Shown: positions 34,701-47,900 of the stretch, one piece after another
How positions within the stretch are numbered: position 1 is the first letter of the stretch
How the letters are laid out: every line of letters begins with the position of its first letter
Notes under the pieces: model-generated
Told to the model about the DNA's origin: nothing
Databases searched by the model: none
What the model saw: only the letters and a program-made list of their open reading frames with translations
Translations under genes and position numbers: made by a program
NCBI GenBank assembly: GCA_029215795.1
Contig: JARDYH010000007.1
Span: forward strand, 69,060,763-69,124,762
Length of the DNA stretch: 64,000 bases
DNA from: Anniella stebbinsi
Lineage: Eukaryota; Chordata; Lepidosauria; Squamata; Anniellidae
Reading direction: 5' to 3'

Positions 34701-37700
34701 GGTAATTTGTGTCCATGCTCTGTAGAAAGGGGCCAATCTGTGGTGAAAATGTAGCGGTGGTGGCTGGTGGAGTGGTAAGTCAAAGGCGTTGTTTCGTGCT
34801 GGGTTCCTGTCTGTTACGGTTCTGCCGTGCCCTGTTTTGTGGGTATGACCTCTGGGAGCGAAAGGATTGTGACGGCTGGAAACGTGGCTGCTGCTGCTGA
34901 CGGAAAGAGGACTGGCGTGGCTGATAAAATTGTTGCCTTGGCCAACGTCGCGGACGGTAAGTATGAGATGGGGCTGGCTGGTAGAAGCCCATCTTTTTGG
35001 CCGTCATCCTCGCCTTCTGGATGGTATCCAACTGCGTGTCTGTCGTGGCATTGAACAGACCCTCCCCGTCGAATGGCAGGTCCTCTATTCTCGCCTTTGA
35101 TTCTTGCGACAAGTTTGAAGAGCGAAGCCACGCATGCCGTCGCAGGGCTACTGACGCTACCATTGATTTAGATAGACAGTCAGCCATGTGTCGAGCTGTG
35201 CTAAGCTCCTGCTTTGCTAACGCTGAGGCTTCCTGTTGGAACACTTGCGCCGCTGATCTTATATCATCTGGGAGGTGCGCGTGCAGTGCCGAGATCTTCT
35301 CCCATATAAACAGGTGATAGCGGGCCATAAGGGCCTGGTAGTTGGCGATTTTAACCGCTAACGCTGCCGAGGAGTAGACCCTCCTACCGAACGCGTCGAG
35401 CTTCCGGCCCTCCTTATCCACCGGCGCAGAGTGGGATTTAGATGTTCTTCCCTGGGCCGACTCTACCACAACTGAATTCGGTTTAGGGTGCTGCAGAAGA
35501 AACCCTGCGTCCTTTTGTTGGATCTTGTACAGGGCGTCTACACGTTTTGATACTGGCCCTGTGGACGCCGGTGTATGCCAAGATTCTTTCAATGTGCGTA
35601 GCAGCGTTGGTAAGAGTGGCATGGCCAATGCAGAGGTGGCATCACCATACATTACGTCATAAGCCACATCAGCTGCGGGTTCTTCAGATTCTGGGACCTC
35701 AATCCCCAAGGACTCTGCCAGGCGTTGCATTTGGTCCATAAACGAGACCACCTCCACCGATGGTGATGCCCGCTTGTCGGTGCCCACGTCCTCACTCGGC
35801 GAGGGCATAGTTGGATGCGCCTCTGTTGACTCCTCCGAAGAATCAGATGCATAATCCTCGTCGGATGTAGGCTGCGGGGCTCTGATGACCATGTCACCCA
35901 GAGGGGGTAATGGAGACTCGGGTCTTGGTTCGGTCTGGCATGGTGCTGAGACGGACGCTGATGGGGGTCGTCTAGGTGGTAGCGGTGGCAGAAACACTGG
36001 GTCCGTATGTTGAAGCCTCTTCCCAGTATACTGGTCAAATAAAGGCTTCCTTGGAAGCGCCTGGGGCTGCGAGGACCATGACCTGACAGATCTGGGAGAA
36101 CCCCTGCCCCAATCTTCCGCCGGTATCGGCGCGTATGGCTCCGAAGGCTGGTCCATAAGTAGCTCCTCTGCTGTTCCCTGCGGAGAATGGTGTGGAGGAG
36201 TCCAAGTAGCTAGTGGGTCAAAGGGGAATTCCCCTAACTCCGACGTCGGAGGAGATCCCATGCGCCGCGTTGATGCTGAAGGGGCCTTCGGTATTGGATG
36301 TTTTATCGTCTTCGGTACCGAATGGAGTCGATCCCTACGTGCCGGTACCGGGGGGGTCGACGTCGACGGCCATGCGACCGGTATCGACACCGATGCCGCT
36401 GGTGACGGGAGTGATCTGGCCATCGGTGTCAGTGAAGCAGTCGGTACCGACGCAGCTTTCGGCGTCTGTTCGCGACTTCCTGCCGACGCCTTCTCCGCCT
36501 GCGGGTGTCGATGTCCCGACTTCGACGACCCTTTCCCCTTGTCCTTCTTCTGCTTTCCCTCTGTCTCTAGCTTCGGGTCTTTTTTCTGCCGCTTCGCCTT
36601 GCCCGCATCAGCGGGAAGGGAGGGCTTTGATTTCTTTGGGCGCGAGCTCGACTCCGTCGAGGGTTCCGCGCACGACGTCGGTATCGCTCTCGGTACCGAG
36701 CCCGGTACCGAGGCGGGAGTGTCCACCGTTTCCAACGCTCGCTTCCATAGCAGGGCCCGGAGCTTGTTAGCTCGATTTTTCCTCGTCTGTCTCGAGAAGC
36801 TGAGGCAATGCGGGCAGGATTCCACAATATGGGCTTCCCCTAGGCAAAGGAGGCACTTGGAGTGTCCATCTGAAAGCGTTAGCTTTGCTTTGCAGCCCGT
36901 ACAGCTCTTGAATAAAGAAGTGTGCGCCATCTTAGAAGCCATGTTTTGGCGGGAAGAAAAAAACGCCCGGGAGGAAGCCTGGTGATCCGAGGGCCGCAAA
37001 GGCGGACCACTAGCTATATATTAACTAAGCAAATATATACACTATAAAATACTATGAAATATATATATATATCTATAAAAATTAGAAGATTTAAAATTTT
37101 TTTTTTTTTTTTTAGGTTGAAAGAGAAAATAAGAAGAAGAATAAGAAGAAGAATAAGAAAAGTTCAGAAGAAGAGTAAAAGATTCAAATTCTAAGCTACG
37201 AACGGATCAGCGAGTTCCCTGTGAGGCAACCAGCAAGGCGGTCGAAGAAGAACTGAGGTAGGCGGGAACCCGGGCATGCGCGATAGGACGGAAGGGGGGA
37301 GGGGTTCCCGCCAATAATTTCTGAGCTTTAGAAGTTCCGAAGTGAGGCTCGGCGTCGGCGCGAGCCCATAGTGTGTGATGCACAGAGACCACGAAGAAGA
37401 ACCAGACGCGGCTTAGAGGGTTTGCTTCCCCTCCCTCTTCAGAATGTACGGAGGAACAGGCAAAGATTCCATCTAGCCCAGCATCCTGTTTCCAACGGTG
37501 GACAGCCAGATGCTTCTGGGCATTCCAGGAGCAGGGCTTAAAGTCGCCCCAAGCCCTCCACAAACCACAAACCCCCCAGTCCGCACAGAGCTGTTTGCCA
37601 GACAATGTTTTTAAGTAAAATTCCACCTTTTAGCGAACTGGCTTAATAAGGTTTGCTTCCCTCCCACCCTGCCCCCATATAATCTTTCCAGCTCTATCAA

Positions 37701-38944
37701 TAAAAGAAAAGGGTTCACGGAATTACCCCCTGCCGTGGGTGGAAAGTTTCAGCATATTATGAAGCGAGGAGCTAAAAGGACGGGTGGAAACCGTTTTGCA
37801 ACATGAAGTGACTGCCCGCCAATGTCAATTTAGCAGAGGCTCAGCTGCGCCAGAGCCCTGGACTGCCAACGCCGTTACGATGGGGAAGGCTGAATTAAGG
37901 GGACAGAAAGTGCAGGTGGGAAGCTGTGCTAACCAGAAGCCCCTGGGGCTCTTCCCTCTGCGAAAGGCAGAACGGTGACCTCAGTGGCTAAAGAAGAGGA
38001 GGGGGAAACGGGCAGAAGCAGCAATCATTACTTTTATCATCTCAGGATCCGCTTCCGTCTCCCCTGTTAGCAGATTCTTGGTTTTCTGGAAACGCCGGCG
38101 TTTGTACTTGTTTATCACTGCGAAGAAGAAGCGGGGGGAAGAGAGGTCAGCGGACGTAAAAGCGGACTGCAGCAGGCAACAGGGAAAGCCTGGACACCGT
38201 ATCCCAGAATCACAAGCCCCTTGTGACAACTCAAGTTTCTAGTGGCCAAGGCTGCAAGAGGAGGTTTCAAAATGGGACAGCTGACCCCTCCCTAAAAGAA
38301 CAAGCAACAAGGACGTGAGGAAGAGTCCAAACCTGTTGCAGTTTTTCAGCCTACACAACAGCGAGGCGAGGCGAGGCTCTTCCATTGTGGGCCTTTGGCA
38401 GGGACCCCAGGGTGCCAAGGCAGATCCTTGGTCCATCTGGCCCAGTACCATCAACACTGACTGGCAGCAGTGGCTCTCCAGGGTTTCAGGCAGGAGCTTT
38501 TCCAGCCCTACCTGGAGAGGCTACCGGGGACTGTGCCCTAAACTGATCCTGGCTGGGCTACGGCTCTCCATGACCTCCAGCTCCGTCCTTCTGAGTGGAG
38601 ATGCCAGGGCTGAACATTAGGCCTGCATGGGAAACATCTCCTCTACCACTGAACTACGGCTTCATTCCCCCCCCCCCCCCAAATAGGCAAATTAAGCCAG
38701 GGTAAGCAAAAGTGCCTAAGATGCAGGATGAATTCCGAGCGCAGAACGAGAGGCTTTCCGGAGCAGAAATCTGGAGTTTTACAGAATGCACCCAGGGCTG
38801 ACTGCAGTTGGCATTTCTGTTTTGCAATTTGGAAGTCTCCAGGAAAACACGGATAGGCAGACGGCGACCCTCTTTTCCATCCCTGCAGAACCCAGACTCT
38901 TGCTCATGGGTACAAATACCCTCCTTTCCCTTTCCGGAAGGTTC

Positions 38945-38989
<45 letters not shown>

Positions 38990-41900
38990 CTTTGCTGGAA
39001 GCTGGTGGCATTTCACAGGGGCCCCCACAACTTTTCCAGAGAAGTTAACTTGACAGCTGACAAAAAATAATCAAGCTGCTTCCTCCCTGGCTTTGCAAAA
39101 AGTGTCATGGTCTCTGCATGTCCCTGTGCGCCACCAGAGGTGTCATTTTGCAAAGCACACTGAATGGAAATATACTGGAACGCAAAGTACTCGCTCACTA
39201 CCATGCAGGCCCCCATACTGGGCCCTGGGGGGAAAGACCCATCCGTAAACCCCAGGGAAGATACCCTGGGGAGCTGCGGTTGGCTACAATATCCCAGCCG
39301 GTAACACCCCCCCCCCCCCGCTTGCAGCAATGCAGCTTCCCTGCCAAACAGCACAATATTCACTGCAGGGAATCGCGCTTGCCACATGTAGTATGAAGCA
39401 GCCTGCAGTCCCACAAGATTCTGACTTCCTTGTAATAGGATTCAAGCCCCTCTTATCAACCCCATGGCTAGGGATGAGGAGCTGGATGGGGCGGAAGGAG
39501 GGGAAGAGAGGGAAGACTTCTGGGAGGGCGTTGGTGTGGCAGGACAGGGCAAGGAGGCTGGGATCTAGATGCCCTGGAGAACAGTGGCAAGTGCAGTGTC
39601 AAGTGCCATGACCAGGGACTGCAGCCTCCCAGCAAAAGAAGACAGGTATTCCCGGGGGGGGGGGGGGGAAGAGAGGCTTACTTCGTGACGTGTGGACTGT
39701 AGCGAGTCGCCTGTACAGATTCTTCTGCTTCGGATCGGGGTGGAAACCACTCTTCGTAAAGAACACGTGGATGTACAGGGAACCATTGTGTTGAACGCTC
39801 TGAAATCACACACGCGCACACAGAAATACGCATGAATCTACCGCCATATGGCTATTGGCATCATCCATTTTGTGAAAACAACAGTACGGCCTAGTAGATG
39901 ACGTAGTAGAGGCACTAGCAGTTCATCACAGTCACAAGGCCAGCAAAGTAAAATAGCGCTGTTGAGTACAACGTATAAAAGTTGAGGACGTGGGAGAGGC
40001 GGAGGAAGCCACAACTGTCCCTTCCTGTTACAGGAGGCTCTGGCACGGTTCACTCCCAACCAGGTGACGAGCCAGCGGCCTGAAAACACCAAGCAAAAGC
40101 TCCATCTTCTCCTTTGTTCCTTTGCCCCTCAAAGCCTTGTCCAGGCACCAAGCATTTTAACAGGCAAGGAGAGCACATCCCTCACGCACCAGTCCTGGTC
40201 CGCTTTCTTCTCTTCCAAGGGGGCCCAAGTCTCAAGGCAGGCCGGGGTTGGCACTTCCGGTAGCCAACCAAACCAAGCTGCCGTTTGAGTTGCCAAAGCC
40301 AGGCAAACAGGGCTTGTACCACAGATGCGATGGCAGAGCAACCTCTCCATCTGCATCCGTAGAGAACCATGGCGACTGGCGGCTGTTGAATCAGCACGGG
40401 GCATTTAGGCTGTGGACACTCTGGTCTCTCACTGCCACCAGTCTCCTCCTAAGGCAGAGAAGTACTAGCTCTAATGAGGAAAGGGAAGTGCTTTCTAAAG
40501 CCCCCTGGGGCAAGGTTACTCTTCAGCAGTCTGCCTCCCGGAGGCTGTAAATCACGGATGAGAAATATCCAGGGGGTTGGGGGTCTCTCCCACGCCCCTG
40601 CACTGCTGAAATTCCGTGGTGAGGAGGCACCAGCAGTGAGGAAAAATAGCCTCCTTGTAAAGCCCCATAGTGGCCCACTGAAATGTGGCTGCTGGGCGGC
40701 GACAAAAGGGGCTATTTTGCCTTAGAATGGTCTCTTTTTGCTGCTGCTCTTTTGCATTTCGACAGCAAACCACATCTGGCTTTTCAAGGGAGGCTATTTT
40801 TCCTCGCTGCTGCTGTGCCAGCAAAACTGGCGGCACGGTGGCAGCAAGGAAGACCCGGGGGGGGGGGGGCGCGGGGCGCGTGCGGGCCTGCGTGTTGCCC
40901 ACCCCTGCAATAGATGGAGAGCCCTCGGAGAACAGGTCGCCCACTGTGGGCACGTCGAGGACCAGGCTCAGGCACAGCTGGAGGGGCCACAGGCCGGAGC
41001 TGCTCACGCACCTCAGGAACATCTAACTCTGCGTAGTGTTCGTAGCACCCGTCGGAGTTCTCGCCGCTGCTCCAGTCCCCGTACACAAGATCTCGCTGTT
41101 CCCAGAACGACGCCGAGGTAGCGTTGAAATCGGTAAAGTGCTCTTGCTCTGATATATAGACATGAAGATCCTGCAGTAAGAAGAAGAGAGGCGGTTTGTT
41201 CAAGGCAGGCAATGGCAGGGACGTCGTATACTCAGGAGACAAATGCTCGGCTTTTTCCTGCGGTTCGATCATCAGGGCTGCGTGCTTACTGCAATTCCTC
41301 AGAGGGAAGGAGGAAAAACGCAGACAGTGGTAGCCGGCATAGAAGTCAACTTTCCAAGAATCGCGGCTCTCGTTTAATAGAAAAGGCAAGTTTCTAGCCT
41401 TGATGGCTGCAAAGATATGCTTGAAAGCATTTTGTCAATGCCTGCTGAAATTTCAGAGGCTTGAGCTGCTGCTGAATAAGGCCTGCAAAGGGCAGTGAAA
41501 TCTGAATTCATGGGAAGACTGGCAGAATATAATACACAAGAGGAAATTGTGTTGATCTGCTCAGCTTCCATACGTTTCGAGCTTCGCTGGCTGCCGCTCC
41601 AGATCTGGGCCTGATTCAAAGTGCTGGTATTAACATTCAAAGCCCTAAATGGCTGGGGGCCAGGTTATCTGAAGGAGCGCCTCCTCCCATATGTACTTGC
41701 CCGGACCCTAAGATCATCCTTGGGGGTCCTTTTCCGTGAGCCCTTGCCAAAGGAAGTGAGACAGGTGGCTACTAGGAGGAGAGCCTTCTTTGCTGTGGCA
41801 CCCCAGCTGTGGAATGAGCTCCCCAGAGAGGTTTGCCTGGCACCTACATTATACTCCTTTAGACGCCAGGTGAAGACCTTTTTATTTTCACAGTGTTTTA

Positions 41901-44900
41901 ACAGTTCTTCAGTTTGATTTTTAACCTTGCTGTTTAAATTTGTATTTGAAATCCCTATCAATTTCTGCATGGCTGCTCGGTTTTTATCCTAGTTGAGCTT
42001 TTATACTGCATTTTAAACTATGTTTTTTATACTGCCATCGTTTTATATTTTGAATGGTTTTTATAGTTTCAATTTTTGTAAACCGCCCAGAGACCTTCGG
42101 CTGTTGGGCGGTATAGAAATGCAGTAAATAAATAAACAAAGAAATAGATGGGCTGAAGAATTCTATTTTGACTTGGTGCAGAATTCGGTTCAGCCAGGTG
42201 CAGGAATGTACTTTTGTATGCTGTTTATAACGCTTCCGTATTAGAGCTGCAGCTTGAGCGATGCCCCTTTGCGCATCCTAGGACCAGCGGACCTCTGTTC
42301 CTGTCACACTTACCATTAAAGTGTCCTTAGGAAAGAGATTTCGGCTCGGTGCCCGGGGTACCCCGCCAGCGGTGGTCTGATCCTGTGGTGCCGGCCCACG
42401 ACGGAACCAACTGCTGATGGCCCAGATGATAAAAATCCTGGGTGTGGGGAAGGGAGGGAGAGAAAAAACAAAGTAATTTATGCTAAATGCAGTTCTAAAC
42501 CAGCCCTCCCTTCTAGAAGAATTTCCTACAAAGGGAATTTCCAGACTGCTGATAAAACAAGAGGAGTTTCCAGATGGTGAACTTTCATCAGACATCGTAA
42601 ACCTGCTCAGGCCTTGGCTGGCAACTCCTTTGTTAACAGGGGCCTGTGTGGTGAACGAAACAAGGTTCTGAAGGGCCCGCACTGAGGACTCTGCCTTCTG
42701 GCTCATTAACCCCCCTCCTCCCCATTTTGAAGAGCAACACAGGAGTCGGCCGCGAGCCCTCCACTTGAAACACAGCTTAAACGGAGACACGGGCAAGTGG
42801 AACCGGGCATCTGAGTACATGAGGACAACCCCCTGACACTCTCTAGGAGAGAAGGGGCATCAAGATCCCATTGCATGAGGTCAGTTTTCTCCCAGTGTCA
42901 CCGGTGGGCATAGGAATGGGGTGGATTTGGAACAAAGGTTATGCCTGGAGCCTTACACTAGGGAAACTTACACTACGCTAGCCTTGCAAATAGTAGCCTG
43001 AAGGCGGCTTCCTGCATTCACTCCCCTCTGTCCATTTGGCCAGCCACTTAGCACTCTCTAACTAGGACCACCGTGACTTGATCTCAGGCCTTTACAGCTA
43101 GAACAAGCAGCTGGGACAGCCTGCCTATGCTGCTCTCTCCTACCAGGGGGAAAAGACACGCACAACTCTAACGGTTGTATGTCCTTTCCCTGTCTCCCTC
43201 AGCCATGGTGCTGCTGCAGCGCTTTTCTCCTGGCTGGTAACAGAAGTGGACCTCTCACTTCTGGCTGGGGCAGACAGCCACGATTGCACCACGGCACTCT
43301 TGGACAGGGTATGTTGCAAGATACGGACCCTCCCTTCAGCACTCTGGGCTTACTACCACCCACCCACCCACCCAAGCCAGAAACAGGCAAACCCACACAT
43401 CCTGTCCTGAGTGTTTCAACCTCCCTTCCCTTACAATGAGAGCAACAAGCGCTTACGCTGTGGCGGGTGAGCTCCCAAACTGCATTTCTGCCACCCTCAA
43501 ATACCCTTGCAGAAGCCATGGATTTAGGATATTGGCCTGGAATTTTAAAACGTCTTAACAGTGACTCTAACTTTACGGATGCTGCTTTGTGACTGAGCCG
43601 TTGCTTTCCTACGCCTTTGGGGGGGTGTCATTCTATAAAGCTACGGCCGAAAGTGCTTTTCCAATGGTCCACCTATTGAAAGAAACCAAAAGGAGGAGAG
43701 CATCCCATTCAGGACAGAAAAAAGGGGAGAAACAGGTTCTCAGGATGCTAAAATACTTTATTTCCAAGCCCAACGTGTTTTGGCCTGTGTTGTTTTTTTT
43801 AAGGCCTTCTTCAGGGGTTGATAAAGAGATGTCTACAGAAATACTCCCAAACAAGATGATTGTCTCCTACTATAATTAATGGTGATGACCGTAGGAGACT
43901 ATCATCTTGTTAGGAGTATTTCTGCAGACATCTCTTATCAACCCCCTGAAGAAGGCCTTAAAACAACACAGGCTGAAACGCGTTGGGCTTGGAAATAAAG
44001 TATTTTAGCATCCTGAGAACCTGTTTCTCCCCCTTTTTCTGCCCACCTATCGCAAGGCTGCTAACATCAATCCCTTTGCTTCTCCCCACACCCTGCAAGC
44101 ACACATTTACAGCAGGGACTATCTGGAAGGATCCTTTTTAAACAAAACCATGCGCAGGAATTCTTTGAAGACGGGGGGGGGGGGGGAGAAATAGCCCATA
44201 ATGGGGAAGCCCTTCTTGGAACGGCTTCCCGTTTTTGAGATAACGAGCCTTTTCTCCTGAACTCCTGACTGTGGCCAAGTACAGATGCTTTCGTTTACTG
44301 TGGTGATGGGCTGACGTGAGTCTCGCTCGGCGTTTGTTTGGTTTCAAACTACAACTCCGGGATCTCTCTGAAGTTACGGCTTCGCTAACCTCTGTTAAGC
44401 GATGGTGAATGAATGGCTAAACCAGACCAAGGTCCGCCTGATCCTGCGTTCCTTGCAAGAACCCCGGCAACCAGCAAGTGCTAGCTGGGTGGTGAAAACG
44501 AGCGCAGGAAGCTTTTCTCTGTCCCCGTATCCCACGGCAAGCACAGATGTAAGCTTTGAAATGTCAACTTGCCGACTTTGCGATTTACCTTCTGCCCACC
44601 TTCATGTTAACAGAAAAGGCTACACATCACGGGGAGCAGTGCTGCGCCACAGACCTGGGGCCAAATCCTTGTCTTCCAATCTGACCCTCCAGGTATCCCT
44701 TCTCCTGCCCCCTACTCCCTTTCCCTCTAACCATCAACAGTTGGGTGATTTCCCAACTTTCATGCATTTACCCCATTCTGAAAGGTTGAAATGCCTCCCC
44801 TGAGACCGGCAGAAAGAGCTTTTTGCTAAAACATGCTGGCATATTCCGGCCTGCCCCTTTTGCCTTCAGCCCCCCCACCTACCACCTGAATGCGGCCCCT

Positions 44901-47900
44901 GAAAGCTTCGCTGCAATAGAATTCGGCCCTCGGGCTGAAAGAGGTTCTGCACCCTTGCGTTGGATAGACAGAGATGCGGCCTGCGGAACAACTGTACCTT
45001 TCTCCATGTTTTAGCTGCTGTTATTTACCTCCTTTAAATTATTTTGAATTATTTTTGCTGCTTTTGAAACAATTCTTTTGATGAGCTTCATTGGCCTTAT
45101 CACTGATTTTGCTATATTAGCTTTTCATTACGTATGCCACCCCGAGAGCTTCGGCTATAGGGTGACTCGTAAACTGAACAAATGAATACATTAAATAAAA
45201 TAAATAAAAATAAAGTATGGTTAATAAGTGAATGGGGAGCATGCTAGTTAGTCTCAGTAGAGTAGCTGTGGAAGAGAGCTCTTCCGCCAACCCCCAAGGA
45301 AAGAGTTTGGCCGTTCCTGATACAGAAGGCAGACGCTTGGTTCCAACCAAAACGGTTTGGAGAGAGATAGGAAAGACGTGCCAAGCTCTCTCTTCATGGC
45401 TCTTCAATGCATTCTCTCATATGAAATTGGAATATATAAGAACTTCAGACTCTACTCCTCCCCACCTGCCCATCCTGATTTAAGCCTCGTTCCCTTATCC
45501 AACCTTATCAGTATCTCTTCATATGAGATTCCTGGGTCTCTGTTTGCCATCCACCCCGGGGCTCCCTCAGCTTTTGCAATATCCTTTGGGGAGGCAGCAG
45601 GAGAGATACCATCAGCAGAACCAAATGTGGCGTATGTACCAGGGCAATATCGCACTGCTAGATGGGTATCTTTGCTGCTATTGCCTGCATTTTAAATGAA
45701 AAGGTACTAGATGAATGGCTTGCACGGGACCACATTAGGTGTGCAATATATATGCACACAAGTAAGGATTGCCACCCACCTCCCTCAAAATGACGCAAAA
45801 CTATAAAGATGAGAACTTGCTGCTGCTTTCAAGCTGGCTCCGAATCAGCTTTGTCATTAACTGCTTCAAGACACGATGCCACAAACAGCCTAATAAAGTA
45901 CTACTAGTATTGATAGTAATGATTTGTACCCCACTTCTCCAAACATCTCAGGCTGGCATAATTCCCCACCCCACCCCCGGCCATGCATTTTATCCCCACT
46001 AAGCAACGCTGCGAGGAAGGCTAGGAGCCTATCTACACTACTGCTTTAAAATGGTGTATAAGAGTTTTAAACCAGTTAATAACCTTTATTAACCAGTTTA
46101 AAACTGTTATAAACCACTTTAAAGCAGTAGTGTAGATAGGTTCTAGGATGAAAATGGCCCGAGCGCTGTATATGAGTGGGAATTTGAACTCCAGACGTAA
46201 TGTTCTGGGTCTCTTCTCGAAGGAACAGATCTAAGCTTCCCTTGGGGAATGATTTATCAGTGATAGATTTTGTGATGTCTTAAAAGCAGACTGGCAATGG
46301 CAATGGCTATGGAAGGTATTCGTTCCAATGACGAAATAAATGTCTTATGTGTTTAGTCAAATATACTTGGAGGCCAGCAGAATTAAAGCCCTGGTCACCG
46401 CATGGCAACCAAATCTGCCGAGTCCTGAAGTTCTAATTGATTCCTCAGTGTGGTTAATCAAGTAAAGCTTTAACTGCAGTTTTTCAGGGCTGGAGGAAGA
46501 GGAACTGAATTAAGCAAGCCCCTCGCTTTGAACAACAGGCTTGTTGCATTTCTCAAGCATACTTATTTCAGGAAACATGGAGCTTAGGATCGTCGACTCT
46601 CACCCCCAACGTTACCTTGGTACACTGCCTTGTGAGCATCAGCACTGCTACTAGGGTAAAGAAGTTCTGTATGGCTCAGTTCGGACAACATATTAAGCAA
46701 CGGAGAGGTAAATAACATACTGACCGTGCGTTAGGCAGGAGGAGCTCCACAGACGACACGCTGCAGCCAGCGCTGCTCGGCACCGGCAAACGCCCCGGCT
46801 CCTACGAACTTGCGGCGGCCATTTTGGTTGCAGCCTCTCCTCCATGTGTCCCCCCAGCCATATCCCAGCATGCACCGTGAGTTCTGCCGGCTGCATAGAG
46901 CAGCTGGGGTTTTTTGGCTGCTCTAGGCAGCAGAACTCTATTCCGAAATGGAATAGTCCACGGAGGAGTTCGGACGAATTCGGACGACACTTTAAACAAT
47001 GGGGCTTCGGGCTAAACAACATGCAAGCCCATTGTTTCGCTCCGTTGTTTAAAGTGCCTGATTAACGCACTGTCAGTTGTGTGCGTTGTGTGTTGCCCTC
47101 CAGACGACACAATAAGCAACACAACTGACGATTGTTCCTCCCCTCCTCCGTTGCTTAATATGTCATCTGAACTGACCCAACGTCTCTTCCCGCATTAACA
47201 GGGCAGCGTGTTTAAAATTATGGCTGAGGATAATCAGCCCACTGGGAAGACAGAATCACAGTGCTGTCAGCTTCCACTGCTTCATGAATCATCGGCTAAA
47301 CCCACAAACCTAGGAAGGCTTGAGAGTGCAGCTTGCTTCCCAAACCTGATGAAAAATACAGATGCCCTTCTTTTCCTCTGACAATGGCCAGGATCTTTTA
47401 ATTTGAAATTCACACTCAAGAGACAATGTCACCTTCATTCCAGGTACCCCCCTCCCCCCCACAGATCTTTATGTAAGGTTTGTGTGTGTGTGTGCAGTGC
47501 ATAAACACATCCATAGATTGAACCAGACAATCAATCAGTTCAAAGCCAGATCCTTCATTTGCGAAATTGTCTAGGCTTAGACTTGCAAAGCACCACTTGA
47601 CCTCTTGGTAAGAAAAAACTGGGTGATTCGGCAGGGAAGCTTTACAAAAATGTGGTTCTTTTGTACTTCACGTTAAGTTGCAGGTGACTAACTGAGACGT
47701 GTCTGGTTGGAAGGACTGGTAGTGCCTGTAGACTGATGTGCAAATGTGCTTTCTTTGGCTGCCAGCAGTACTGGCAATGATGATGAATAACTGGATGATC
47801 TAAAAGGAGGGAATAATTTAATCTGCTATATGGCTTCCTCTAAACCTCTCTATTTAAAATGGGCTACAACCATCTGGAAAACTTTCAATTCAAGGCAAGA

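Larger units (their letters stand above)
31396..37401 (-). mobile_element. Intact-looking DIRS-type tyrosine-recombinase retrotransposon
   Basis: A 6006-bp element lies in CLPTM1 intron 6 in the gene's sense direction. It has three open frames: a Cys/His gag-like protein, RT with RNase H, and a tyrosine recombinase. The ends are inverted: 31452-31581 and 37252-37378 match as reverse complements with no difference I could find. Just inside the left end is an internal complementary region (31716-31810) that joins the complements of the two outer termini, as in DIRS1. No target duplication is seen, as expected for recombinase-mediated insertion. Identical repeats and unbroken frames suggest a recent insertion. 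Confidence 0.92.
38118..39681 (-). other. CLPTM1: CLPTM1 intron 5
   Basis: 1564 bp containing a minus-strand tRNA-SINE (38420-38672) and a (CA)n microsatellite. Confidence 0.8.

Noticed and set aside
36260..36985. 241-codon plus-strand open frame in the DIRS gag region
   Set aside because: Antisense shadow of gag. Its composition follows the complement of the gag codons.
38786..39070. Open frames coding for poly-Thr-His and poly-Cys-Val across the CA repeat
   Set aside because: They are simply translations of the (CA)n microsatellite.
40784..41389. 201-codon frame that extends CLPTM1 exon 4 past its donor
   Set aside because: Exon 4 ends at 41012 with GAG before GTGCGT and joins exon 5 in frame. 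The extra residues are intron.
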